From: Novosphingobium mangrovisedimenti
GTDB taxonomy: Bacteria > Pseudomonadota > Alphaproteobacteria > Sphingomonadales > Sphingomonadaceae
Assembly: GCF_025153475.1 (NCBI RefSeq)
Contig: NZ_JANZXA010000016.1
Span: 1 to 64,000, forward strand
Direction of reading: 5' to 3'
Length of the DNA stretch: 64,000 nt
In this document: positions 41,145 through 51,280 of the stretch, piece by piece
Layout of the letters: each line of letters starts with the position of its first letter
How positions within the stretch are numbered: the stretch's first letter is position 1
Notes under the pieces: model-generated
Told to the model about the DNA's origin: nothing
The model's input: the letters and a program-made list of their open reading frames with translations, nothing else
The model's database searches: none
Made by a program: the position numbers and the translations under genes

Positions 41145-41768
41145 ATGGCTGTCTATCTCCACGAAGAAGATCTCCCCGAAGGCGTCCTCGCGCCGGGGCC
41201 CGTTGCCGTCGATACCGAGACGATGGGGCTGATCACCCCGCGTGATCGTCTCTGTCTGGTCCAGATCTCCGACGGACAGGGCGACGAGCACCTCGTGCGC
41301 TTCGCGCCGGGCAGTGCCTACGACGCGCCCAACCTGAAGGCGGTGCTGGCCGATCCGGCGCGACTGAAGCTCTACCACTTCGCGCGCTTCGACCTTGCCG
41401 CGATCGAACATTACATGGGCGTGATGGCCGAACCGGTGTTCTGCACCAAGATCGCCAGCAAGCTGGTGCGGACCTATACCGACCGCCACGGGCTCAAGGA
41501 CCTTGTCCGCGAACTGCTGGGCAAGGACGTCTCCAAGCAGCAACAGTCGAGCGACTGGGGCGCCCCCGAGCTGACCGAACCGCAGAAGGATTACGCGGCG
41601 TCCGACGTGCGCTATCTTCATGCGATGCACACGATCCTGATCGAACGGCTGGCGCGCGAGAAGCGCACGGAAATCGCGCAGGCCTGCTTCGATTTCCTGC
41701 CCACGCGCGCGCGGCTTGACCTTGCTGGCTGGCCCGACCACGACATCTTCAGTCACCAGTCCGCCTGA
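41145..41768 (+). CDS. rnd: ribonuclease D-like 3'-5' exonuclease
   Basis: A 207-aa DEDD-type exonuclease. The metal-binding residues are visible in order: Exo I PVAVDTETMGL (DxE, about residues 18-28), Exo II LYHFARFDLAAI, and Exo III with Tyr in YAASDVRYLHAMHTILIE. The HRDC domains of E. coli RNase D are missing, so this is the short alphaproteobacterial form. It trims 3' ends of tRNA or other stable RNA. lptC follows after 33 bases, then lptA, an arrangement known in sphingomonads, so the three genes probably form an operon. Confidence 0.9.
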   Translation: MAVYLHEEDLPEGVLAPGPVAVDTETMGLITPRDRLCLVQISDGQGDEHLVRFAPGSAYDAPNLKAVLADPARLKLYHFARFDLAAIEHYMGVMAEPVFCTKIASKLVRTYTDRHGLKDLVRELLGKDVSKQQQSSDWGAPELTEPQKDYAASDVRYLHAMHTILIERLAREKRTEIAQACFDFLPTRARLDLAGWPDHDIFSHQSA

Positions 41769-41801
41769 CGCGCGGGCGGTCCAACCGGAGCCTGATCGAC
41801 C

Positions 41802-42449
41802 ATGTCGGTGGAAGCCATCCAGATCCGCAACCGCCGCCGGCACTTTGCCGCGCCGGGCGGTTCGCACGACCGTCTGGTCGCGTTCCTGGCCAAGGCCCTG
41901 CCCGCAGCGATCGGGGTAGTGGCCGCAGTCATGATCCTGGTGCCGCTGTCCCCGCGCGGCGAGATCAGCTTCCTGCTGGACCGCAACAAGGTGGCGGTCA
42001 CGAACGAACGCCTGAAACTGGAAGACGCCTCCTACATCGGCCAGGACGACCACGGCCGCGACTTCGTGGTGACGGCGGGCACGGCCGTGCAGAAATCGGC
42101 AGCCACGCCGATCGTCGAGATGCTCGATCTTTCCGCGCGAATGGACCTCAACGACGGCCCTGCCCGCATCGCTGCGCCGCGCGGCGCCTACAACTACGAT
42201 ACCGAGAAGATCGACATTTCCGGCCCCGTGCAGTTCGACGCGCCGGATGGCTACCGCATGTCGACCAGCAACGTCGCGATCGACGTCAAGAAACAGGTTG
42301 CCGTCGGCTCGGGCGGCGTGGAAGGCTCGGTGCCGACCGGTACCTTTCGCGCGGAATCGATGAAGGCGGACCTCGAAAACCGTACCGTTACCCTGGAAGG
42401 CAATGCCCGGCTGCACATGACGCCCGGGAAATTGAGGATACCCAAATGA
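41802..42449 (+). CDS. lptC: LPS export ABC transporter periplasmic protein LptC
   Basis: A 215-aa single-span inner-membrane protein. After a short cytoplasmic end it has a membrane span at about residues 34-52 (ALPAAIGVVAAVMILVPLSP), then a periplasmic beta-jellyroll of the LptC/OstA-like fold (FLLDRNKVAVTNERLKLEDA, and PRGAYNYDTEKIDISGPVQF). It receives LPS from the LptBFG transporter and passes it to LptA. Its stop overlaps the lptA start by four bases (ATGA), so the two proteins are coupled. Confidence 0.9.
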   Translation: MSVEAIQIRNRRRHFAAPGGSHDRLVAFLAKALPAAIGVVAAVMILVPLSPRGEISFLLDRNKVAVTNERLKLEDASYIGQDDHGRDFVVTAGTAVQKSAATPIVEMLDLSARMDLNDGPARIAAPRGAYNYDTEKIDISGPVQFDAPDGYRMSTSNVAIDVKKQVAVGSGGVEGSVPTGTFRAESMKADLENRTVTLEGNARLHMTPGKLRIPK

Positions 42450-42991
42450 CGCTTCGTCGCCTGCGCCCTCTGCCCGTCGACGGGTTTCCCTTCCGCCTGA
42501 CCATTGCCGGCACCCTGCTTGCCGCGACGGCTTTCGCCGCCGCGCCGCAACTGGGCGCGCAGGTCTTCCCCGGCCATGACACCAATGCCCCGGTGGACTA
42601 TGCCGCCGACCGTATCGAACTGCAGGACAAGCAGGACCGCGTCGTGCTCTCGGGCAACGTGGACGTACGTCAGGGCGAGCTACGGCTGCGCGCCGCCCGC
42701 ACGGTCGTCAACTTCACCAACGTCGGCTCGCTGGAGATCCAGCGCATCACCGCGAGCGGCGGCGTCACCGTGACCCGGGGAGACGAAAGGGCGACCGGTG
42801 ACGTCGGCGTCTACGACTTCAACCGGAAGGTCATCACCATGTCGGGCAATGCGACGTTGAAGCGCGGCAACGGCGACACGCTGCGTGGCGGACGCTTCGT
42901 GATCGATCTCAGGAGCGGTGTGTCCTCGGCCTCGGGCGGGCGCGTATCGGGCACCTTCAGCGTGCCGAAGAACGACTCCAAGAAGGACTGA
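42446..42991 (+). CDS. lptA: LPS transport periplasmic protein LptA (OstA family)
   Basis: A 181-aa periplasmic bridge protein for LPS. A signal peptide of about 35 residues (FRLTIAGTLLAATAFAAAPQ) precedes the OstA-like domain: PVDYAADRIELQDKQDRVVL, LSGNVDVRQGELRLRAARTV, then GGVTVTRGDERATGDVGVYD. The end, RVSGTFSVPKND, is short and charged. In most genomes lptB follows; here the next gene is a convergent sugar transferase, so lptB must lie elsewhere. The LptE partner is found at 45680-46192. Confidence 0.9.
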   Translation: MTLRRLRPLPVDGFPFRLTIAGTLLAATAFAAAPQLGAQVFPGHDTNAPVDYAADRIELQDKQDRVVLSGNVDVRQGELRLRAARTVVNFTNVGSLEIQRITASGGVTVTRGDERATGDVGVYDFNRKVITMSGNATLKRGNGDTLRGGRFVIDLRSGVSSASGGRVSGTFSVPKNDSKKD

Positions 42992-43077
42992 TCACCGGCG
43001 CTGTTGCCGACGGCCCGACAACAGCGCTTCCTGCGGATCTGCGAACATTTCGGACAGCCGGAACAGGCCCGGGCGGG

Positions 43078-44475
43078 TTAGAACGCGCGATCGTGAACGA
43101 GAACGCGCAGGGTCAGCACGATGATCTGGATGTCGCGCATGATCGTCCAGCCCTCGAGGTATTCGAGGTCGGACTGCAAGCGGTTGATCAGATCGGATTC
43201 GTGATCGGTCGCCCCGCGATAGCCGCGCACCTGCGCCAGCCCGCTGAGGCCCGGCTTGAGGCAGTGACGCTGCCAGTAACGCAGGTCCACTTCCCAGAAC
43301 AGCTTGTCGCCGGCCAGCGAGCCGGTGGCATGCGGACGGGGACCGACGATGCTCATGTCGCCAAGCAGGACGTTGAAGAGCTGCGGCAGCTCGTCGATGC
43401 TGGTGCGGCGGATGAACTTGCCCACCTTGGTGATGCGCTGATCGTCCTTCGAGGCCGATGTATTGCCGTCCTTGTCGCACAGGGCCTGCGTCATCGAACG
43501 GAACTTGTACATGTTGAAGAAGCGGTTGCCGCGCCCCATGCGGCGCTGCATGAAGAACACGGGCCCGCCGTCCTGCAGCTTCACCGCCAGCGCCACCAGG
43601 ATCAGCAGGGGCGAAAGCGCAAGGATAGCCGATCCGGCGAACGTGATGTCGAACAGCCGCTTAACCGCCCGGTCGCGCAGGCCCAGCGGACCGGCCGAGA
43701 CCAGCAGCAGCCCGTGCTTGCCGACCACGCGCGCGCCCTGGGCACCGAGCCGGGCGACTTCATCGTCGAGCACCTCGCCATCGACGTTCGCGCCCTTCAG
43801 CATCATCGCCCAGTTCGCACGGCGCCCCGCCGGACAGCTGACGATGACACGGTCGATGTTACGCAGCACGAGGCCGAGGCGGTCGAGCGAATGCGGATCG
43901 TTGAGATCGGGACGCAGCCCCATCGCAGCAGCCGAAATGCGGATGGCGCCGCGCAGGTTCACCTGCGGCCCGCCATCGTCGATGATCAGCTCGTTGATGA
44001 CACTTGGGCCGCAGCGCCAGGTCACGAAACTGCGCAGCTGCAGACGGCTCCAGGCGATGATCCCCATCGCGACCAGACCACCGCCATTGAAAGCGGCGCG
44101 CGAAACGCCGGCGCCCGGCTGGATCAGGAACTGCACGAAGATGACGACAACCATGGCAATGACCATGGCCACGGTGGCCCGGAAAATGCCCTTCCAGCTC
44201 GCGAGCAGCGCAACGATCGAATAGGAACCGTTGTAGAACGCGACGGTCAGGAAGATCGGCAGGATCAGCTGGGCGTGCACGAGCGATTCGGCCAGCCCCC
44301 CCTTTCCGGCAAACAGGTAGCCGACCACCCCGCAACCCAGAATGATGGAAAGGATATCGCCGATCAGCAGCGCCACGTAACATTGTAGCCGTCGCCGCTC
44401 TCGCGAGGGGGCAACGAGAAGTTCATCGACTTCAGTGCCCTCTTTGAGCGGACGCACGACAAATGGTGCGTTCAT
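43078..44475 (-). CDS. polyprenyl-phosphate sugar-1-phosphate transferase (exopolysaccharide initiating enzyme)
   Basis: A 465-aa membrane enzyme that starts glycan assembly by moving a sugar-1-phosphate to undecaprenyl phosphate. Four or five spans fill the first half ([20 protein letters not shown], and [20 protein letters not shown]). The C-terminal catalytic domain is typical: [58 protein letters not shown], and GPRP. The ATG at 44475 follows GGGAG; upstream ATGs at 44499 and 44523 are possible. It is convergent with lptA. It may serve the same exosortase-A-type glycan as the genes at 28836-31637, which lie 11 kb away; this is inferred. Confidence 0.9.
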   Translation of the reverse strand: MNAPFVVRPLKEGTEVDELLVAPSRERRRLQCYVALLIGDILSIILGCGVVGYLFAGKGGLAESLVHAQLILPIFLTVAFYNGSYSIVALLASWKGIFRATVAMVIAMVVVIFVQFLIQPGAGVSRAAFNGGGLVAMGIIAWSRLQLRSFVTWRCGPSVINELIIDDGGPQVNLRGAIRISAAAMGLRPDLNDPHSLDRLGLVLRNIDRVIVSCPAGRRANWAMMLKGANVDGEVLDDEVARLGAQGARVVGKHGLLLVSAGPLGLRDRAVKRLFDITFAGSAILALSPLLILVALAVKLQDGGPVFFMQRRMGRGNRFFNMYKFRSMTQALCDKDGNTSASKDDQRITKVGKFIRRTSIDELPQLFNVLLGDMSIVGPRPHATGSLAGDKLFWEVDLRYWQRHCLKPGLSGLAQVRGYRGATDHESDLINRLQSDLEYLEGWTIMRDIQIIVLTLRVLVHDRAF

Positions 44476-44617
44476 CGGTTCTGCACTCCCTGCCACCATT
44501 ACTCCGCCACAAGCCCCCCTCATCAGGACTGCTGTAGCTATCGCAACGCCAATTCATGTTGCAGTGCAATAGCTATACATCTCTAAACCAGAAACAGGTA
44601 CCTTAAAGTGGCGTTTG

Positions 44618-45673
44618 TCACACAGCCCTGTTTGCCGGTTGTGTCACCTTGGAACAGGCAATCCGTGCAATCGTCAACAGTCCTTCGGCCAGAAGTAATT
44701 CAGAATCCTGACTATTGGCCATGAGAGACTGGTGTAGCGCAACAAGCCTTGCGACGAGACGTTCCAATCGCGGGCCGCGCCAAATCTTGAGCTGGACCGC
44801 CAGTGCCGGCTGATCCTTCCAGAAAACGCGGCGCGCACCGGCTTCTGCCTTGAGAAAGCCGGCCACGTCCGGACTGCGCCCGAGACGCGCATTGAGCGCG
44901 GCCAGCTGCGCAACACGACGTTCGAACGCCAGCAGCAGGCCGACAGGGTTGAGCCCCAGTTCGTGCATGCGCCGCAGCTCGGGCGCAATGGCCTCGCGTC
45001 GGCCGCCGAGAACGGCATCAACCAGCGGCGCGAACCCGTCATCCTCGGTCTGCGCCCCGACGGCATCGAGGTCCGCCACCGAGACCGGGCGCGGGGTTTC
45101 CGGCATGGCATCGAGATAGAGCGCCAGCTTGGCCACTTCCGAACGGGCGATCCGGGTATCGAGCCCCGAGCCCCGCGCGATGCGCTCGGCGATGTCGCTG
45201 CCCAGCTTAAGCCCGGCGCTGTTGGCCATGGTGCGGACCGAGGCGGTAACCGAGCCAAGATCGGGCGGGTAGAACATGGCGACGAGCCCGTCGTCACGAT
45301 TCGCCAGCAGCTTGGCGGTGCGTGACTTGTCGGTCGCGCCGGTGGCCAGGATCAGGACCGGGCAGGCCTCGACGGCATTGTCGAGCAAAGTCTTGACCGC
45401 GTCGTGTGCCTCGTCACCCTGGGCGCGCACCCAGATATGGCGTGAACCGCCGAACAGCGATGTCGAGCGCGCCTCGTCGCCCAGTCGCACGGGGTCCTTG
45501 CGCACGTCGGACCCGCCGATCTCCACGCGTTCGCCGGGATCGGGAAGGAGTGAAACGATTCGCGCCGCGGCATCGGCAGCGCCCGATTCGTCTGGCCCGC
45601 AGAAAAAGAACACGCGCGCCTGCTGGGCGGCACGGGCGGCAAGGCCGGCAAAATCCTTCTGCGTTGCCTTCAC
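44618..45673 (-). CDS. holA: DNA polymerase III subunit delta
   Basis: A 351-aa clamp-loader subunit that opens the beta sliding clamp. The start FFCGPDESGAADAA replaces the usual P-loop, as expected for delta. The middle part shows RHIWVRAQGDEAHDAVKTLL and SEVAKLALYLDAM, and the C-terminal collar domain shows VDAVLGGRREAIAPELRRMHELG and LLLAFERRVAQLA. The order leuS-lptE-holA is a conserved alphaproteobacterial arrangement; six bases separate it from lptE. Confidence 0.9.
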   Translation of the reverse strand: MKATQKDFAGLAARAAQQARVFFFCGPDESGAADAAARIVSLLPDPGERVEIGGSDVRKDPVRLGDEARSTSLFGGSRHIWVRAQGDEAHDAVKTLLDNAVEACPVLILATGATDKSRTAKLLANRDDGLVAMFYPPDLGSVTASVRTMANSAGLKLGSDIAERIARGSGLDTRIARSEVAKLALYLDAMPETPRPVSVADLDAVGAQTEDDGFAPLVDAVLGGRREAIAPELRRMHELGLNPVGLLLAFERRVAQLAALNARLGRSPDVAGFLKAEAGARRVFWKDQPALAVQLKIWRGPRLERLVARLVALHQSLMANSQDSELLLAEGLLTIARIACSKVTQPANRAV

Positions 45674-45679
45674 GGGCCC

Positions 45680-46192
45680 TTACTGGGCCGTATTGCCGCG
45701 CAGGCGCAGCGCGACACTGGTGACGATGCGGCTGGCGACGTCCTTGGACAGGTTCTCCAGCGCGGTCTGCTCTGCGGCAATCGTCGCATAGTCGGAGGAA
45801 ACGACGTCGATACCTGCATCCGAGCCAGCGGTGGCGTCGAGCACGACGTCCCCGCTGGACAGGTCCACCAGCTGGTAACGCGCACGCAGAGTGCGCCGCT
45901 CTCGGCCGATGGTATCGTCGGAGAGCAGGGCAAAGCCCTCCAGCTTGTCGTCGAGACGCACATCGAGGCGATAGCGGGGGGTTACCCCGGCCTGCCCCGA
46001 CCCGAGCTGATCGACCAGAGCATTACGCACCAGCCAGCCGGCACGTCCCTCGATCGCGGAAACCTGCACGTCGGACAATCCACGCGCCACCGCACCCTTG
46101 CCGCCGCCGGCATACATCGGCTTGAGCCCGCAGCCGGACAGCATCGCGACAGAGAGCATCAGCGCTCCGGCAAGGGCAGCCGATCGCTTCAC
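45680..46192 (-). CDS. lptE: LPS assembly lipoprotein LptE
   Basis: A 170-aa outer-membrane lipoprotein that plugs the LptD barrel. The signal ends in a lipobox ([16 protein letters not shown]), with the modified Cys at residue 21. The LptE-type pattern then follows: [41 protein letters not shown] and [18 protein letters not shown]. Its start overlaps the leuS stop by four bases (ATGA). It works with LptA and LptC, which are encoded nearby on the other strand. Confidence 0.9.
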   Translation of the reverse strand: MKRSAALAGALMLSVAMLSGCGLKPMYAGGGKGAVARGLSDVQVSAIEGRAGWLVRNALVDQLGSGQAGVTPRYRLDVRLDDKLEGFALLSDDTIGRERRTLRARYQLVDLSSGDVVLDATAGSDAGIDVVSSDYATIAAEQTALENLSKDVASRIVTSVALRLRGNTAQ

Positions 46193-48705
46193 GCGACGAG
46201 ATTCACCAGACGGTCGGGCACGACGATCACCTTGCGGACTTGAGCACCATCGAGGGCACGCTGCACCTTCTCGCTGGCGAGGGCAAGCGCCTCCAGTTCT
46301 TCCTTCGCGGTGCCCTTGGCGACCGTCAGCGTGTCGCGCAGCTTGCCCTTCACCTGCACGGCGATGGTCACTTCATCCTCGACCAACAGCGCCGGATCGA
46401 CTTGCGGCCACGCCGCATTGGCGATGAGGCCCTCGCCGAACTCGGCATAGGCTTCTTCGGCAAGGTGCGGCATCATCGGCGAAACCAGCAGCAGCAGCTT
46501 GCGGATGGCAGCCGAACGGCTTGCCGAAGGCTGCGCCTTTTCGATTACGCCCGTCAGTTCGTAGATGCGTGCGACGGCCTTGTTGAAGCCGAGCGATTCG
46601 ATGTCTTCAGCGACGGCGGCGACGGTCTGGTGGACCTTGCGGTCGACCGCCTTGTCCTCGCCCTCGACCGCCACGTCATGCTGGGCGAAGAGGCGCCACA
46701 GGCGCTGCACGAAGCGCGCGCAGCCCTCGATGCCGGCCTCGGACCATGGCAGGTCGCGTTCGGGCGGGCTGTCGGACAGCATGAACCAGCGGATCGCGTC
46801 GGCGCCGTAGGTCGCGACGATCTCGTCCGGATCGACCACGTTCTTCTTCGACTTCGACATCTTGATGACCTTGCCGACCGTGACCGGCTGGCCATCTTCC
46901 TTCAGCGTCGCGCCATCGGCGGTGCGCTCGATCTCGGAAGGACCGAAGTAGATCTCGCGCCCGTCTTCCTTGCGCGAATAGACCTCGTGCGTGACCATGC
47001 CCTGCGTGAACAGGCTGCCGAACGGCTCCTTCACCTCGATCTTGCCGATACGGGCCAGCGCGCGAGTCCAGAACCGGGCGTAGAGCAAGTGCAGGATCGC
47101 ATGCTCGATGCCGCCGATATACTGCTCGACCGGCAGCCACTGCGCGATCTGGGCGGGATCGAAGGGCCTGTCATCCGGCTGGCTGGCAAAACGCAGGAAA
47201 TACCATGAGGAATCGACGAAAGTATCGAGCGTGTCGGTCTCGCGCCGCGCGGGCTTGCCGCACTGCGGGCAATCGACGTGCTTCCAGGTGGCATGGCGCG
47301 CCAGCGGGTTGCCCGGAGTCGAGAAATCGACGTCCTCGGGCAGCGTGACCGGCAGCTGCTTCTTGGGCACCGGCACGACGCCGCAGACTTCGCAGTGGAT
47401 GAACGGGATCGGCGTACCCCAGTAGCGCTGGCGCGAAACACCCCAGTCACGCAGACGCCAGACCGTCTTGCCCTCGCCCCAGCCTTCGTTTTCGGCACGG
47501 GCGATGACGGTGGCCTTGGCCTCCGCCACGCTCATGCCATTCAGGAAATCCGAGTGGACGCAGATGCCGTCGCCGGCTTCCGCCTCGCCTTCGAAGGGTT
47601 TGTCCGCATCGTCGGCGCTCGCGGCGACCACACGCAGGATCGGCAAGTCGTACTTGGTGGCGAACTCGAAGTCGCGCTGGTCGTGTCCGGGAACCGCCAT
47701 GACCGCGCCGGTGCCATATTCCATCAGCACGAAGTTGGCGATGTAGACCGGCAGTTCAGCGCCGGTGAAAGGATGCACAACGCGGAAGCCGGTATCGAAG
47801 CCCAGCTTTTCCGCCGTTTCCAGCTCGGCCGCCGTGGTGCCGCCGCGCTTGCACTCCTCGATGAAGGCCTGCGCTTCGGCGGACGTGGCTGCGACCTGCT
47901 GCGCCACCGGGTGTTCGGCGGCAACGGCAACGAAGCTGGCGCCGAAGATCGTGTCGGGACGGGTCGAATAGACCTCGATTTGCGAATCGAAATTGGCCGG
48001 CTTGAAATGGAACTGGAGCCCGGTGCTCTTGCCGATCCAGTTTTCCTGCATGGTCCGGACCTTCTCCGGCCACTTGTCGAGCGTGGAGAGCCCTTCGAGC
48101 AGTTCGTCGGCGAAGTCGGTGATCTTGAGGAACCACTGCGAGAGCTTGCGCTTTTCCACCAGTGCGCCCGAGCGCCAGCCGCGCCCATCGATCACCTGCT
48201 CGTTGGCGAGCACGGTCTGGTCGACCGGGTCCCAGTTCACCGCCGATTCCTTGCGGTAGACAAGGCCGTGTTCGTAGAGGTCGAGGAACAGCGACTGTTC
48301 CTGGCCGTAGTACTCCGGCTCGCAGGTCGCCAGCTCGCGGCTCCAGTCGAGCGCGAAACCCAGGCGCTTTAGCTGCGCCTTCATGTTGGCGATGTTGTCG
48401 CGCGTCCAGCCACCGGGATGCACGCCCTTTTCCATGGCGGCATTCTCGGCCGGCATGCCGAAGGCGTCCCAGCCCATCGGATGCAGGACCTCGAAGCCCT
48501 TCATCCGCTTGTAGCGCGCCAGCACGTCACCCATCGTGTAGTTGCGCACGTGGCCGATGTGGATGCGCCCCGAGGGATAGGGGAACATCTCAAGGACGTA
48601 GCTGCGCGGCTTCGCGCTGCCGTCGTCCGCCTTGAAGCACTGCGCCTCGTCCCACGCGGCCTGCCAGCGGGTATCCGCCTGAGCCGGATCGAACCGCTCA
48701 TTCAT
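46189..48705 (-). CDS. leuS: leucine-tRNA ligase
   Basis: An 838-aa class I synthetase charging tRNA-Leu. The HIGH motif appears as [14 protein letters not shown] (about residues 43-56), and the KMSKS loop as [14 protein letters not shown]. The CP1 editing domain includes [19 protein letters not shown] and [20 protein letters not shown]. The zinc-type CPQCGK insertion is present. The C-terminal domain shows [11 protein letters not shown] and [14 protein letters not shown]. It heads a group with lptE and holA downstream; the DUF3576 gene lies 47 bases upstream and may be in the same transcript. Confidence 0.97.
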   Translation of the reverse strand: MNERFDPAQADTRWQAAWDEAQCFKADDGSAKPRSYVLEMFPYPSGRIHIGHVRNYTMGDVLARYKRMKGFEVLHPMGWDAFGMPAENAAMEKGVHPGGWTRDNIANMKAQLKRLGFALDWSRELATCEPEYYGQEQSLFLDLYEHGLVYRKESAVNWDPVDQTVLANEQVIDGRGWRSGALVEKRKLSQWFLKITDFADELLEGLSTLDKWPEKVRTMQENWIGKSTGLQFHFKPANFDSQIEVYSTRPDTIFGASFVAVAAEHPVAQQVAATSAEAQAFIEECKRGGTTAAELETAEKLGFDTGFRVVHPFTGAELPVYIANFVLMEYGTGAVMAVPGHDQRDFEFATKYDLPILRVVAASADDADKPFEGEAEAGDGICVHSDFLNGMSVAEAKATVIARAENEGWGEGKTVWRLRDWGVSRQRYWGTPIPFIHCEVCGVVPVPKKQLPVTLPEDVDFSTPGNPLARHATWKHVDCPQCGKPARRETDTLDTFVDSSWYFLRFASQPDDRPFDPAQIAQWLPVEQYIGGIEHAILHLLYARFWTRALARIGKIEVKEPFGSLFTQGMVTHEVYSRKEDGREIYFGPSEIERTADGATLKEDGQPVTVGKVIKMSKSKKNVVDPDEIVATYGADAIRWFMLSDSPPERDLPWSEAGIEGCARFVQRLWRLFAQHDVAVEGEDKAVDRKVHQTVAAVAEDIESLGFNKAVARIYELTGVIEKAQPSASRSAAIRKLLLLVSPMMPHLAEEAYAEFGEGLIANAAWPQVDPALLVEDEVTIAVQVKGKLRDTLTVAKGTAKEELEALALASEKVQRALDGAQVRKVIVVPDRLVNLVA

Positions 48706-48752
48706 GTCAGTCTAGTCTCCTGCGGGCCTGAACACCCGCGAACCGAATTAGG

Positions 48753-49220
48753 TCAGCCGCCTATCGAATTGCGACGCAGATCGCGCGCGCGGGTCAGGAT
48801 GATGTCTTCGAGCTTCTGCACGGTTGCGGCCTGAACCGGTGCCGGAACCCAGCCGCCGCCCTGCGCCACTTCGCGCACCGCCGTCACCTTCAGCGCGTCG
48901 GCGCGCAGATCCCGATCGAGGATGATGACCGAAACCTTGACCCGCTCACCGGGGTTCCTGGGGTTGGTGTACCAGTCGGTGACGATGACGCCGCCGGCGC
49001 TGTCCGACTGGAGCAGCGGCATGAAGGAAAGCGAATCGAGGCTGGCGCGCCACAGATAGCTGTTCACGCCGATCGTGGTCACCTGCGAAGGCGCCATGAC
49101 CGCGCCGACCTGCTTCTTGCCGCCGCCGCAACCGGCCAGCGCAAGCGCCGCCCCGGTGCACAAGGCCGCGGTGACCAGCGAGCGCGCGGTGAAAAAGCCG
49201 GTATCGGTGCTGCCTGTCAT
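48753..49220 (-). CDS. DUF3576 domain-containing lipoprotein
   Basis: A 155-aa envelope lipoprotein. The signal ends ALALAGC with the lipobox Cys at residue 31. The domain shows the family features VGVNSYLWRASLDSLSFMPL-like text (here IGVNSYLWRASLDSLSFMPL) and DWYTNPRNPGERVKV, then LKVTAVREVAQGGGWVPAP. Function is unknown; the family almost always sits upstream of leuS in alphaproteobacteria, which is the case here. The ATG at 49220 is used because the longer frame to 49280 adds a polar stretch before the signal peptide. Confidence 0.88.
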   Translation of the reverse strand: MTGSTDTGFFTARSLVTAALCTGAALALAGCGGGKKQVGAVMAPSQVTTIGVNSYLWRASLDSLSFMPLLQSDSAGGVIVTDWYTNPRNPGERVKVSVIILDRDLRADALKVTAVREVAQGGGWVPAPVQAATVQKLEDIILTRARDLRRNSIGG

Positions 49221-49521
49221 TGTCGTTCCCAATTCCTGATCTTTGCTGGCAAGCGCCGGGATGCCGGAACCTGTCGTCAAACGCCTCTATAACCGCCGCT
49301 GCCCGGGCGGCAAGTGCGCGTTCCTCGGCGTTCTCCCCTAAACCGTCGCTGAACGCCGCGCCCGCCCCCCGTCGCCGGGATTGCCATATGCCCGAACCGT
49401 TCCCATCTCCCCTGAACGATCAGGCTGTGTTAATTTGCCAAGGACACAATGCGGATTCGGCAGGCTCTCCCCGCAACGGGGATCACCGGCCGGGCGGATA
49501 CGGGAAGCAACGGGCTGTACC

Positions 49522-50283
49522 ATGGTTTCGGAACGCAAGGTTGCGTCGAAAGGCGGCACGACGGCTGGAGTGATGCTCGCGGCCTGCGTGGGCGTGCTTG
49601 CGCTGCCCAGCGCCGTGATGGCCTTTTCCACCAGTTTCTCTGTCCTGACCGCCTCGCCGGCACCGATCGATTCGTTCGATCCGGACGCCTCGCCCGAAAA
49701 TCTCTCCCACGTCATCGCCATGCGGTCGCTGGCCAAGGGACAGCCTTTCCCGTTCACGCCCGCCGGCACGCCCAACCGTCCGGACCGTTCGGTCACGGTC
49801 GCCGTGCGCGTCGATCCCGAAGCGGCGAAGGCGATCATCGTCCATGGTCCCCCGGCAGCGGCTCAGGGCACTGCCGATTCGGGCCCGGCCCGCATGCGCA
49901 TGCCCCCCACCGCCTTCAACCTGGGCATATCGCGCGGCTACCAGAACTTCGCGCAGGATCTCGTCCCGCAAACAGCCAACAAGCCATTGACGGACATGCC
50001 GGACCTCAGGAAGTTCAGCCTGCAGCCCGGCCCTTCCGATGACACCAACTCCCGCTTCAGCACGCGGCTCTCGATCGACGAGAAGCGCGCGCCTGGCCGC
50101 GCGCCGCGCACTTTTGCCGGGGAAGCCGGTGAAGTGGACCTCAGCGGCGCCTACCGGGTAACCAATAATCTCGATGTCACCGCAGGTGTGCGCTATTCAC
50201 AGGAACGCGAACGCCTGCGCCCGCTGACCGACGGCAAGCAGGACAGCCAGTCCGTCTACGTAGGAACCCAGTTCCACTTCTGA
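49522..50283 (+). CDS. hypothetical exported protein with a beta-barrel-like C-terminus
   Basis: A 253-aa protein with a signal peptide (GVMLAACVGVLALPSAVMA, about residues 15-33). The middle part is Pro/Ala-rich and probably unstructured. The last 70 residues show amphipathic strands (RFSTRLSIDEK, EVDLSGAYRVTNNLDVTAGV, YVGTQFHF) and end in Phe, the outer-membrane insertion signal. It may be a small outer-membrane protein or a partial barrel domain. Relatives in sphingomonads appear as hypotheticals. The ATG at 49522 is used because the preceding 47 residues of the frame look non-coding. It stands between DUF3576 and phaB. Confidence 0.65.
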   Translation: MVSERKVASKGGTTAGVMLAACVGVLALPSAVMAFSTSFSVLTASPAPIDSFDPDASPENLSHVIAMRSLAKGQPFPFTPAGTPNRPDRSVTVAVRVDPEAAKAIIVHGPPAAAQGTADSGPARMRMPPTAFNLGISRGYQNFAQDLVPQTANKPLTDMPDLRKFSLQPGPSDDTNSRFSTRLSIDEKRAPGRAPRTFAGEAGEVDLSGAYRVTNNLDVTAGVRYSQERERLRPLTDGKQDSQSVYVGTQFHF

Positions 50284-50422
50284 TTTCAGCAAGCGACATT
50301 GCGCAATATGCAATGCCATTCATGCCGAACAACCCCCGAACAGTCTCGCAGTGGCTTGCCCTGTTACTTGGCATTTCCTAGCACTGTGCACGGTGGATGC
50401 ACACTAATGCGAAAGGCTTGAT

Positions 50423-51145
50423 ATGGCGCGCGTTGCAATTGTTACTGGCGGGACAAGAGGTATCGGAGAAGCCATCTCGCTGGCTCTGAAAGACAGGGGT
50501 CATGCCGTCGTCGCAAACTATGGCGGCAACGACGAGAGGGCCAAGGCCTTCACCGAGGCAACCGGCATCCCGGCCTACAAGTGGGACGTCGGCGATCACG
50601 AGGCGACAATCGAAGGCTGCGCCCGCGTGGCCGAGGAAGTCGGCCCGGTCGACATCGTCGTCAACAACGCGGGCATCACCCGCGACGGCGTGCTGCACAA
50701 GATGAGCTTCGATGACTGGAACGAGGTGATGCGCATCAACCTCGGCGGCTGCTTCAACATGGCCAAGGCGACCTTCCCCGGCATGCGCGAACGTGGCTGG
50801 GGCCGCATCGTCAACATCGGATCGATCAACGGCCAGGCCGGCCAGTACGGCCAGGTCAACTATGCCGCGGCCAAGTCCGGCATTCACGGCTTCACCAAGG
50901 CGCTGGCGCAGGAAGGCGCCAAGTACGGGGTGACGGTGAACGCGATCGCGCCGGGCTACATCGATACCGACATGGTCGCCGCCGTGCCGGCCCCGGTGCT
51001 CGAGAAGATCGTCGCCAAGATCCCGGTGGGCCGCCTCGGCCATGCCTACGAGATCGCGCGCGGCGTCGCCTTCCTGTGCTCGGAAAATGCCGCCTTCGTG
51101 ACCGGCTCGACCATGAGCATCAACGGCGGCCAGCACATGTACTGA
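50423..51145 (+). CDS. phaB: acetoacetyl-CoA reductase
   Basis: A 240-aa short-chain dehydrogenase that makes (R)-3-hydroxybutyryl-CoA for polyhydroxybutyrate. The NADPH-binding GGTRGIGEAIS is at residues 9-19, the NNAG motif at about 80, the catalytic Ser in NIGSINGQAGQ, and the YxxxK in VNYAAAKSG. The C-terminal AFVTGSTMSINGGQHMY is highly typical of PhaB. No phaA, phaC or phaZ is nearby, so it is a lone copy. An alternative annotation is FabG, but the length and ending favour PhaB. Confidence 0.92.
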   Translation: MARVAIVTGGTRGIGEAISLALKDRGHAVVANYGGNDERAKAFTEATGIPAYKWDVGDHEATIEGCARVAEEVGPVDIVVNNAGITRDGVLHKMSFDDWNEVMRINLGGCFNMAKATFPGMRERGWGRIVNIGSINGQAGQYGQVNYAAAKSGIHGFTKALAQEGAKYGVTVNAIAPGYIDTDMVAAVPAPVLEKIVAKIPVGRLGHAYEIARGVAFLCSENAAFVTGSTMSINGGQHMY

Positions 51146-51280
51146 GAATGGTTGCCGCTTCCGGCGGCACCCACCGCACACGGGCGGCGGCCTGACGGCC
51201 GCCAGCCCACACCCCTGAACCAGGCGCCTCTTGCCGAATGCGATTGGCGCCGGGGATCAAGAACGGCTATTGCATCCCGC

